From: a virus
DNA: 20,803 nt
IMG/VR virus record: IMGVR_UViG_3300047476_000340
Coordinates: 1 to 20,803 of that record
Reading direction: 5' to 3' (one strand)
The notes under the pieces were generated by a model. That model was not told the origin of the DNA. It worked only from the letters and a program-made list of their open reading frames with translations, and did no database searches. Both the position numbers and the translations under genes were made by a program. Positions within the stretch are counted from its first letter, which is position 1. The number at the start of each line of letters is the position of its first letter. Shown one piece after another: positions 14,801 to 20,803 of the stretch.

Positions 14801-17651
14801 TCTCAAAGTTCATGATTGTTCGTGCTACTTCTTTAGTATCTGGAAGATACACAAAGTTGTTAAGCAACTGGAACTCATGCATAGCACTAGGAAGAGGAAC
14901 AGACTCTGTGCCATTGAATATAACTGCAGGCACAGTATCTTCTGCAATGTGGTTTACAGAGTATGAAGTCTTAATGTTCTTATCTGTGTTACTTAAGCGG
15001 ACAGAATCCTTAAGTGTCTTGAGGTCATCTCCATCAAGGCCAAGACGCTTGCCAATCAACTCGTTGAGTTGAACTGTCATGCCTTCTACGATTGCAGCAC
15101 GTTCCTGATTGCTTCCAGCATTAAATAGAGCACGTGATGTGTCCTGAATCAGTTTCTCCTGTGCGCCCTTGCCAATAGAAGCCTTTACGCCAGTAGAAGA
15201 AATCCAGTTTTCAACGCCATTGACAAGACCAGTGGTATCGCCAAGGTTGAGAGCAGTAGAACGTACAAAGAATCGGTTGTAACTACGCTCAAGTGTCTCT
15301 GCCATCTTAAATGGCACAAGGCTTACTGGGTCAACAAGGCGACCTAGTGGGTTAGCAGTTAACTTACCAGCCTGAGCACGTAGTGACATAGAGCGGAAGA
15401 TGTTAGGGTCTGTATTCTCAGCACCAAGGTGTGTGAGGAATGCCTTAAAGACGTCATCAGCACTCTTTGCATCTGTAAGATTCTTGACCATATCTGCATC
15501 AAGTTTCTTGCCAAAATAGTTGTGAATCTTGTAGGCATCTGTCTCGTCAGCGATAACCTTTGCAATCTCCTGGAAGTTACGTCCAAGAAGATACTGCAAT
15601 GGCTTGCTAAAGTCTGTACCTAGTTCGCCAGCGTATTCTTCTGTCAAACCTACCTGATGACGGAGATACTCAATTACTGTATCTTCCTTGTTCACCTTAA
15701 GGTTGAGGAACTTGTCTAGTCCTACGCTATCTGGGTCGTTGAGAACCTTCTGTAGCAATTCTGGGTCATTGTCGACAAGTTCACGCCAGAGCGATACTTC
15801 CTTAGTTGTCTGGTCATAATCCTTGAGTGTCTGCTCTGCGCGAGCAGCAGCAGCACGTGTACGCTCCAACTTGACAGTTGGCTCTTCAAGTGAGCCCAAG
15901 AACTTGAGCATATTAGGGCCAAGGTTAGTTGGGTCTGCAACCTCTGCAGCGGCCATAGCAACCTGTGCTGGGCGAGCACTAATCTTGTCAACGCCCTTGT
16001 TCACAATGCTAAATCCACCTGTTTCGCCGTAGATAGCGCGAACATTCGCAAAGCCATCTACCTTCCAGATTTCGTTAATCATGTCGTTGAGCACTGACAT
16101 TGCTTCTGGGTTCTTGAATTGTGATGCCTTGGCAATAAGTTCTGCCATAGGAACCATAGAATCTTCTACGTAGCCCTTGAACATGAAACCGTCGAATGAC
16201 TTACCTTCATCTGAAAGACCACGGTATAGGTCATCCATAGCCTGACGTGTAGCAGGAGACTGTGTGAAATCTGCAGCAGTCTCTTCAATACGTGCCATTA
16301 GGCTAGCGCGCTTTGCAATCTCTGCATCGCGTACATTCTTAGGAGCATCAGCAAAGTCATCTGCTAAGTCGTATAGTTTGAACTTGTAGTTTTCTTTTCC
16401 AGTAACTACGAACTCATCTAACTTATGTACACCAACTGAAATCTTTCCAGCCTCTGGAATCTCGTCAAAGAGGAACCATCCGTCAAAGAATCCACCTGTG
16501 TTAGTAAAGTCTGCAGAGAGTTTATCAACTGCAGATGTCATCTCACCAGATGCCACCTTTGGGTGTGTTACAAACCAGTTAGCAACGTTTGCTGGGTCTA
16601 GTGTAGCATTATCTACGCCAGCACCGAAGTAGACCTGCTCTTCTGTGGCAAGAAGTTTCTTAGCATTACGTGCTTCTGCACGGACAATGTGAGCATTCTG
16701 CTCTTGCGCTTCAAGAACCTTCTTGTTGTAGCGGTTAGCAGTACGCTTGCGTACAGCAGGAGAGAGCAAATCTGACTCTTCTGCAAGTTTAGTAACCTCA
16801 TCGATAATCTCTGAGTTTGGCTTAAAGCCACCAGCACGGACAGCATCCTTCATCTTTGTGAACTGCTTGCCCTTGCCAAGTACCTTTGTGGCAGCACCAG
16901 GACCGAGGTATGTTGTTGGGTCGAGAGCGATGTTAAGTGTCGCGTCTACAAGACCTGACATAATCTTATAAGCAGTTGTATCTGGTCCTTGACCAAGAGA
17001 CTTTGCTGTGTAACGGCCAATTGTAAATGATTCGCCGTAAATCTTACCGTAAGCACCCATGGCCTTAGCCTGTGCTTTACCTACCTTGGTCTCAGGTGTA
17101 ATGAAGAATCCTGAACCCTGGTTAGACCAGTTACGTACAAGTTGTCCAAGTTGAGTAGACTCACCAGCAATACCTTGTGTAAAGTCCTTGATGAGTTGCT
17201 GTGTTGGTACACCCTGTGTAAGGTCACGTGTCATGACTGTTGCAAAGTCATAGATAGAACGAAGGCCAGCAAAGCCTACGCGAGATACACCCTTGAATGG
17301 GTCCCATACAACGTTCTTGACTGCATCAGAAATCTCGCCAATAAAGCCACGCTTCTTCTCAACAGTTGCCTTAATGTTATCAACGTTGCGAGCATCACGC
17401 TTTAACTGTGCAATACCATCATAAGATGTAATCTTGTCGATTCCAGGCGTGCTTGAGTTGAGCCCAGAATTGACCATCGCCATAACCAAGTCCTTACTCA
17501 TACCTGGATACTTAAGCGAAATGTCGTTAAAGTTAGTTAACTTATCAGGAGTAAGATTGCTGTACGCAATTTGTACATTGCGTTTCATCGCATCCCGATT
17601 GTTCTGCTGCAGAAGTTTTTGCGCAGGAGTTAAGTATTGGTTTTCTGCCAC
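11880..17651 (-). CDS. Giant virion protein, putative ejected internal protein
   Basis: This 1923-residue protein takes up over a quarter of the window. The start codon is GTG (17651), overlapping the previous stop as TAGTG, with GAAGAGGG six bases upstream. It is mostly helical. The N-terminal 300 residues include WDPFKGVSRVGFAGLRSIYDF and LDPTTYLGPGAATKVL. Near residue 970 is a WRTAQLVFRVSYVLRNIAEMQMR segment (quoted part: RVSYVLRNIAEMQMR). Around residue 1415 is WRLVAPFAQAQANTVSTW, followed by GFIYRDQATGEERFKMP, VNPLVPGIGP and PSWLNKM. This PFA...TW / PG-x-GP / PSW order recurs, from memory, in very large virion proteins of aquatic podovirus-like phages. No lytic or protease motif is certain. 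Ejection into the host with the DNA is the favoured role, by inference; tape-measure function is less likely. Confidence 0.7.
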   Translation of the reverse strand: MAENQYLTPAQKLLQQNNRDAMKRNVQIAYSNLTPDKLTNFNDISLKYPGMSKDLVMAMVNSGLNSSTPGIDKITSYDGIAQLKRDARNVDNIKATVEKKRGFIGEISDAVKNVVWDPFKGVSRVGFAGLRSIYDFATVMTRDLTQGVPTQQLIKDFTQGIAGESTQLGQLVRNWSNQGSGFFITPETKVGKAQAKAMGAYGKIYGESFTIGRYTAKSLGQGPDTTAYKIMSGLVDATLNIALDPTTYLGPGAATKVLGKGKQFTKMKDAVRAGGFKPNSEIIDEVTKLAEESDLLSPAVRKRTANRYNKKVLEAQEQNAHIVRAEARNAKKLLATEEQVYFGAGVDNATLDPANVANWFVTHPKVASGEMTSAVDKLSADFTNTGGFFDGWFLFDEIPEAGKISVGVHKLDEFVVTGKENYKFKLYDLADDFADAPKNVRDAEIAKRASLMARIEETAADFTQSPATRQAMDDLYRGLSDEGKSFDGFMFKGYVEDSMVPMAELIAKASQFKNPEAMSVLNDMINEIWKVDGFANVRAIYGETGGFSIVNKGVDKISARPAQVAMAAAEVADPTNLGPNMLKFLGSLEEPTVKLERTRAAAARAEQTLKDYDQTTKEVSLWRELVDNDPELLQKVLNDPDSVGLDKFLNLKVNKEDTVIEYLRHQVGLTEEYAGELGTDFSKPLQYLLGRNFQEIAKVIADETDAYKIHNYFGKKLDADMVKNLTDAKSADDVFKAFLTHLGAENTDPNIFRSMSLRAQAGKLTANPLGRLVDPVSLVPFKMAETLERSYNRFFVRSTALNLGDTTGLVNGVENWISSTGVKASIGKGAQEKLIQDTSRALFNAGSNQERAAIVEGMTVQLNELIGKRLGLDGDDLKTLKDSVRLSNTDKNIKTSYSVNHIAEDTVPAVIFNGTESVPLPSAMHEFQLLNNFVYLPDTKEVARTIMNFEKNKIIHGAKAAKVLAEEAGDVWRTAQLVFRVSYVLRNIAEMQMRQFLSGHANVLSHPLQFTAMVMANPNGNAVQKLAARSARYQTDLTGTAFKSDEAEGEFLEAWREAQTFYHRSESVSDYRINKNSEIFKYYRVTGPESDDYFKGLAFTLNRFASDRLNPDIAKLVINNADEPTKRAFVDGLIKNYDKPDNIIREYVTGAFEKNPSIKQIFLKNPELSGAADNIDANKVYTFFFDEAQEHTLASQIRSVAGTGPRSHVVLDIIANGRASFTDDSGKLVTISTPWLDGPKTSRELVALEKKFEAQLKNVFKPEDLVNSRVLTAREVTSGVGGTKAITQAVDKFFEFATRLESKMNFGPEYTMAYWDHVGKYARMLSTEDLKYVQRTAQQNLAPISKQVNGRVITVGRKHATLRVIETELKKRLKNPEYGAGSTTKWQTIHQMSAREASKYTKDLFYDAAKQRQWANAWRLVAPFAQAQANTVSTWNKLFWGNPLPAYKFGKAYSAATQEGSNVVYDVAGMAYDDNQGFIYRDQATGEERFKMPLVGNLIGALAGKNIDAASAMQITAPVQSLNLAFGQVNPLVPGIGPAGQAMFAVTGSNAKFGPVYEVLRDIVTPFGQPTKLGDIVFPSWLNKMVAFGTADTASVERGVKDWAAQLASTGKYGDNPFANDAERTRLFNDARAMSKSVGLLTAFFQSISPATPSDEVVAKIKDPKNKVQFMTMTMLYDAWDKISKSNPGDYGKSVMQFAEQFGANNLMIALGGTTSAVRGTDDAWNFLNNNPGAADKFARNPGDVVPYFFPGGNFSLKYNNWQRKTGARRALSTNELANEAEGMIYAMLKDQIEEEQIAGGYSDFWYQSKIAELDKNFGGRPADFITTNIGTEKIGRIGEALQDPALKQSPVYEETAQFFEKFTEFQGVLNEIGVSNYASLKGSNGYATMARDELITLAETLMAQNPAFSRMYYGVFASQLEG

Positions 17652-18076
17652 TACTTACCCTCTTCGTTGAATGCTTCTACAATCATTGCCAACTGAGCAT
17701 TCTCAGGATTAGCAAGGAGAAGAGCACGTGCAAGTGCAGAACCATTGTCTGGTGATGCAACTGGAGTACGAAGAATGCTTGAATCGCGACCTGGGCCTCC
17801 AGGAGCACCATCTGATAGAGGTGTACCCTGTGAACCAGGAGCAAAAATGTCTACATTAGGAAGTGATGCCATACGCGGTGCTGGTTGAGCACTCTCTGCT
17901 GATGCAGTGATTGGCATTGGAGCAGCATTTGCTGTCTCTGCAATCGCTGTACGAGCACCATAATTGCCACCTGTAGCCTTGTCGAGACGAGCATTACGCT
18001 GAACGCGTTGAGCCATGCCACGGTCTACGCGCTTGGCTCCCTTGCCAACACCAGATACAGGCGCAATATTTGACAT
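17651..18076 (-). CDS. Small Ala/Pro-rich hypothetical protein
   Basis: This 141-residue protein starts MSNIAPVSGVGKGAKRVDRG with a strong AGGAG site five bases upstream. Residues 10-45 are basic (RVQRNARLDKATGGNYGAR), the centre is Ala/Pro/Gly-rich and probably disordered (about 45-105), and the last 30 residues form a helix (SALARALLLANPENAQLAMI). It lies between the protease and the giant protein and its stop codon overlaps the giant's GTG start, so their translation is probably coupled. It has no recognised domain. It could be a chaperone or partner of the giant protein, or a substrate of the protease; both are guesses from position. Confidence 0.65.
   Translation of the reverse strand: MSNIAPVSGVGKGAKRVDRGMAQRVQRNARLDKATGGNYGARTAIAETANAAPMPITASAESAQPAPRMASLPNVDIFAPGSQGTPLSDGAPGGPGRDSSILRTPVASPDNGSALARALLLANPENAQLAMIVEAFNEEGK
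17658..17665 (-). promoter_or_regulatory. Ribosome-binding site that fixes the GTG start of the giant gene
   Basis: On the minus strand GAAGAGGG ends six bases before GTG at 17651. It lies within the end of the 141-residue gene. This is the only clear site for initiation near the junction and supports GTG, not a later ATG, as the start. Confidence 0.7.
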
Positions 18077-18084
18077 TTGTACTC

Positions 18085-18672
18085 CTAGTTAGTAAACTGT
18101 GTTTCAATAACAATCGGTGGTGCGCAATATGCGTTCCACTGGCAAGCAACCTCAATTGATTTCTTGATAATTGCCTTAGCCTTCTTTGGGTCATCTTTGC
18201 ACTTATCAATACCAAGTGCTACTGCCGCACCTAGTGCGATTGGCCCACCGCTTCCAGCGGTATAGATATTACGAATATCTCTATCCCATCCATAATCGGA
18301 TGCAATAGGATATATAATTCCTTGAACTGATACAAGAAAGCCTGAATCCATCCATGCTGCTTCGCCTTCCCACTTAGCATCGTATCCACCTTCAATGAAG
18401 TGGTCACGAAGTTGTGGGATAAACAACTGAGTCATGAACTGGTCTAACTTCTCGACAGTCGTAAATCCTGGCGGTTGAGGTGGTATCCATCCTTGCTGTA
18501 GCAAGTTACCACCACGTGTAGCACCGCAGATTGCGAAGAGGTAATCCTCTTCTTCATCCCATGTTACTTTGGGATTTGCAAGAACAAACATATCGCCAGA
18601 TTCCTCTGTCGCACGTGAGTCCGCACCAATAATGGAGAAACCATTACCTTGGAATCCAACTAATACAGTCAT
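18085..18672 (-). CDS. Proteasome/HslV-type Ntn-hydrolase protease, candidate prohead protease
   Basis: This 195-residue protein reads MTVLVGFQGNGFSIIGADSR at its start. After loss of the initiator Met it exposes Thr1. Asp17 lies in GADSRAT, and Lys34 (NPKV) takes the place of the family Lys33, so the Thr-Asp-Lys set of the proteasome/HslV (MEROPS T1) fold is present. ICGATRGG matches the HslV GFAGGTAD region, and AGSGGPIALGAAVALG (Ser140, mature numbering) matches the HslV GSGGPYAQAAARAL region. The C-terminus IEVACQWNAYCAPPIVIET fits the closing helix and strand. Length is close to HslV (about 175). No propeptide is visible. It lies between portal and other head genes, where tailed phages usually keep the maturation protease; no HslU- or Mpa-like ATPase is seen here. 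Protease fold is confident; the prohead role is inference. Confidence 0.85.
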   Translation of the reverse strand: MTVLVGFQGNGFSIIGADSRATEESGDMFVLANPKVTWDEEEDYLFAICGATRGGNLLQQGWIPPQPPGFTTVEKLDQFMTQLFIPQLRDHFIEGGYDAKWEGEAAWMDSGFLVSVQGIIYPIASDYGWDRDIRNIYTAGSGGPIALGAAVALGIDKCKDDPKKAKAIIKKSIEVACQWNAYCAPPIVIETQFTN

Positions 18673-18690
18673 TGTCCGTCCCCTATTTGA

Positions 18691-20436
18691 TTACTGTAAT
18701 CCGCCTAATATTTGCTCTAGTCCCATTGGGGCTTGAGGTTGTTGAGGGACCCCACCAGAAGGTTGTCCAGGAGTTGCTGGGGACGGGGGCGCATTCTCAA
18801 CTGGGCCTTGTGTGCCTGGTGGGGCCATCTCTGGCTGCTCCTGCTGCTGTGGTTGCTCTTGTGGAGTAAATACAGCAAGGGCAGCATTCTCGAGTGATTC
18901 CCCGTCACGCCGACGCTTGATAACGTCAGCAATATTTTGAATTAACTTGCTTGGGTCTGCACCTTGAGCAGTCATAGCAGGGATTGCCTGCGCTGTCGCG
19001 GTGATAGAGGCAAGCAAGTTCTCTCTCATCTTTTCAACTTCGATGTTCTGTTCTTCAATGGATACGTTAATATTCCATGGAAGTTCATTACGAATGAAAC
19101 TCTTCGATACAAGGTCTGCACCAAGTGATTGAAGTGAGAAAATCAAAGCGCGAGAAGGGTCTAAACCAGCCATCAAGCCGTAGCGCACTTCAATAGAAGT
19201 GTCGCCCTTAATATCCTTGCTTGGCTTATATGTTATCTCATAAGGAGTGCCTTGTGCAAGTCCTTTGATATTCTTCTTTTCATCGAATAGGAGTTCATCC
19301 ATTTCGAAGCACAACTTGAGTACATCTTCGAGAGCCTCAGCAAGGACAGTTTGACCTGCCTTAATCTGAGAATCGAATGCACCAAGTAGTGCTTGTACAC
19401 CTTGACCAGTAATAATACTGGCGTCGATGTTACCTGTTCTGCCTTCTGGATAGCGAGCACCGAGTCTAAGTTCGGATTGGAGTGCTGATTGCTCCTGGAA
19501 AGCAGCAGCGGGAACGTCCAAACGGACACGCCCGACACCTTGTGGTTGGTCTGTACGAATAATCGCATCTGGACCCATTGGCATATCAAGAACATCGTTA
19601 GGAACAACGAGAGGTGCTTGAATTGACTTTTCAGCAAGTTCCATTGCAAGGTTTGCAAAGCGGGAACGTGCTAGTTGTACGTAAAGAACATCATCAAACT
19701 GGCCACGTGCTTCACCATCCAGGGAAGGACGCTGTGCAACTACCACAGTCATCTTGCCCATGAGGTTCTTAGCGCGTGATAAAACTAGATTTTTACGAGT
19801 TGGAACAAAGAGAACAATCTGGTCCTTGTCCATGTAGCGAACAACTTCTACATCCTGTAGCATGTTCTGGTCATATCCAAACTGACCAAGCAGTTGCAAT
19901 GCATATTCTGGGTAGTCGTTGACAAGTTCACCGAGTGTCTTGTTGTAACGCTTTGCATAAGCGATGCAACGACCAAAACGGTCAAACTCTGGGTATGCGC
20001 CAATTGGGTCTTCGATACGGATGCGTGGCATCTTAGTCTCGAAGTCAGGCTCTACGTGGATTGGAAGGAAGCCATAAGAGAACCACTGGTCTGAACCAGG
20101 GTACATCTGTGACTGCAGACGTGACATTGTGACATAGCAGTTAGCAATCATTGTACGCTTGTCAGCAAATGCGCGTGAAGCGTCATTGTTGGTCTTGGCT
20201 GCAGGGCAGTTGAATGAAGGAAGAGGAGCAAGTACCTCAGAGAGGTCACGTGCTGCTACGTCAATGAAGTTAGCAGTCATTGAGACTGGCATATCTTCTG
20301 GGAAGAAGTCTGAGAACAGAGTTCCTAATTGACCCTTGCGAACTGCAAGTACATTGGACATGCGGTTATCACGTTCGCGGGCGCGTTCTTTCATCGCCTC
20401 AAAGCGACGTGCTACTCCAGCAATATCTAATGCCAT
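18691..20436 (-). CDS. Portal protein
   Basis: This 581-residue protein follows the terminase and has portal-like features. The N-terminal helix is MALDIAGVARRFEAMKERAR; PVSMTANFIDVAARDLSEVL follows near residue 50; the middle includes RFGRCIAYAKRYNKTLGEL and the clip/stem-like region; about 330-390 has IDASIITGQGVQALLGAFDS and VLAEALEDVLKLCFEMDELL. The last 60 residues are Pro/Gln-rich and probably disordered. A start 10 codons earlier (20466) would overlap TerL; ATG 20436 has GAGG and AGGA sequences at suitable distance and is preferred. The dodecameric portal is the DNA gate and motor dock at one capsid vertex. Identity rests on position, size and these segments. Confidence 0.85.
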   Translation of the reverse strand: MALDIAGVARRFEAMKERARERDNRMSNVLAVRKGQLGTLFSDFFPEDMPVSMTANFIDVAARDLSEVLAPLPSFNCPAAKTNNDASRAFADKRTMIANCYVTMSRLQSQMYPGSDQWFSYGFLPIHVEPDFETKMPRIRIEDPIGAYPEFDRFGRCIAYAKRYNKTLGELVNDYPEYALQLLGQFGYDQNMLQDVEVVRYMDKDQIVLFVPTRKNLVLSRAKNLMGKMTVVVAQRPSLDGEARGQFDDVLYVQLARSRFANLAMELAEKSIQAPLVVPNDVLDMPMGPDAIIRTDQPQGVGRVRLDVPAAAFQEQSALQSELRLGARYPEGRTGNIDASIITGQGVQALLGAFDSQIKAGQTVLAEALEDVLKLCFEMDELLFDEKKNIKGLAQGTPYEITYKPSKDIKGDTSIEVRYGLMAGLDPSRALIFSLQSLGADLVSKSFIRNELPWNINVSIEEQNIEVEKMRENLLASITATAQAIPAMTAQGADPSKLIQNIADVIKRRRDGESLENAALAVFTPQEQPQQQEQPEMAPPGTQGPVENAPPSPATPGQPSGGVPQQPQAPMGLEQILGGLQ

Positions 20437-20443
20437 TGTAATC

Positions 20444-20803
20444 CTATTCCTCTTCGTATTCACCAAACTCGTACTCGTTTACATTCACAATGTAACGAGA
20501 TTTTACTTGTCTCTTTGTAGCCCATCGGTTCGCACTATATGTAGTACCACTGCGAGTTACGTTAATTACTTCACGTGCTCTTAGTTCACAGAACCAAAGT
20601 GCCATCACGCAGTCTGTTTTACCCTTAGTTTCAGGAGACCAAGTAATCAACTGCTGAATAAGGGACTTGATTCCCTCTGAACCTTCCTGTGAAGGAAGTT
20701 CCATGAGGTTATCATCTTGATGTTCGTTGTCACGTACAGAACCAAAGAGTCCTGCCATGGCAGCAACACCAAATGCTGTGTCCCATTTATTCTTACCAGT
20801 GAA
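20444..20803 (-). CDS. terL: Terminase large subunit, C-terminal end (partial)
   Basis: The frame is open to the right edge and ends at 20444; 119 residues are visible. It reads FTGKNKWDTAFGVAAMAGLF at the edge, then SLIQQLITWSPETKGKTDCV followed by MALWFCELRAREV. The T-x-K-x-K-W-D...G-V...M...L-F segment and the D-C-V-M-A-L-W-F segment are hallmarks of the C-terminal nuclease domain of phage terminases; the Asp before VMALW is the usual third metal-binding acid. The ATPase domain (Walker motifs) lies outside the window. An internal Met at 20758 is not the start. The enzyme cuts concatemeric DNA and pumps it into the prohead through the portal encoded next. The C-terminus ends in an acidic YEFGEYEEE tail. 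Confidence 0.85.
   Translation of the reverse strand, partial: FTGKNKWDTAFGVAAMAGLFGSVRDNEHQDDNLMELPSQEGSEGIKSLIQQLITWSPETKGKTDCVMALWFCELRAREVINVTRSGTTYSANRWATKRQVKSRYIVNVNEYEFGEYEEE

Noticed and set aside
11880-17651. Giant protein as a tail tape-measure protein
   Set aside because: Length alone would fit, but there is no tail tube, chaperone frameshift pair or sheath gene nearby, the gene sits between portal and scaffold, and its motifs resemble large internal proteins. Not excluded outright.

Overview
This window looks like the structural (virion-assembly) half of a tailed-phage genome. Every gene I can support is on the minus strand, so the reading order runs from high to low coordinates. 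The genes are packed with short overlaps (many TAATG or ATGA stop/start junctions) and almost no intergenic space. There are no rRNA, tRNA, CRISPR, integrase or transposase signals. The base composition is moderate, with many AGGAG-like ribosome-binding sites. Several small genes resemble families I associate with phages of Actinobacteria and with aquatic metagenomic phages. A low- to mid-GC aquatic actinobacterial host is my best guess, but it is inference.

Layout in transcription order: the C-terminal end of the large terminase (20803-20444, cut by the window edge); the portal (20436-18691); a proteasome/HslV-type Ntn-hydrolase protease (18672-18085); a small Ala/Pro-rich protein (18076-17651); a giant 1923-residue virion protein with a GTG start (17651-11880); two helical proteins of about 435 residues (11878-9258); a 120-base gap with a perfect 8-bp hairpin; a scaffold-like protein (9135-8650); an N4-gp56-type major capsid protein (8613-7621); a short gap with a second hairpin; an 84-residue protein and an H/H/C/C protein (7558-6990); six small, very basic proteins (6990-4892); a neck/tail-tubular-like protein (4875-3976); a repeat-rich tail fibre (3972-1660); then a string of small distal virion proteins including a polyglycine adhesin-like protein (1660 to the left edge).

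How they would work together: TerL packages DNA through the portal into a shell built from the capsid protein on the scaffold. The threonine protease is placed where a prohead maturation protease would normally sit. The giant protein and its two neighbours, with no tape-measure, tail-tube or sheath gene visible, suggest a podovirus-like particle with an ejected internal protein set. The neck protein, fibre and glycine-rich adhesin would form the short tail and host-recognition apparatus.

The most interesting points are the T1-family (proteasome/HslV-like) protease with its catalytic residues intact inside the head module, a short Y-x-[ST]-A-D-x-A-R motif shared by otherwise different virion proteins, and a run of lysine-rich small proteins, one of which resembles a family also known from eukaryotic giant viruses.
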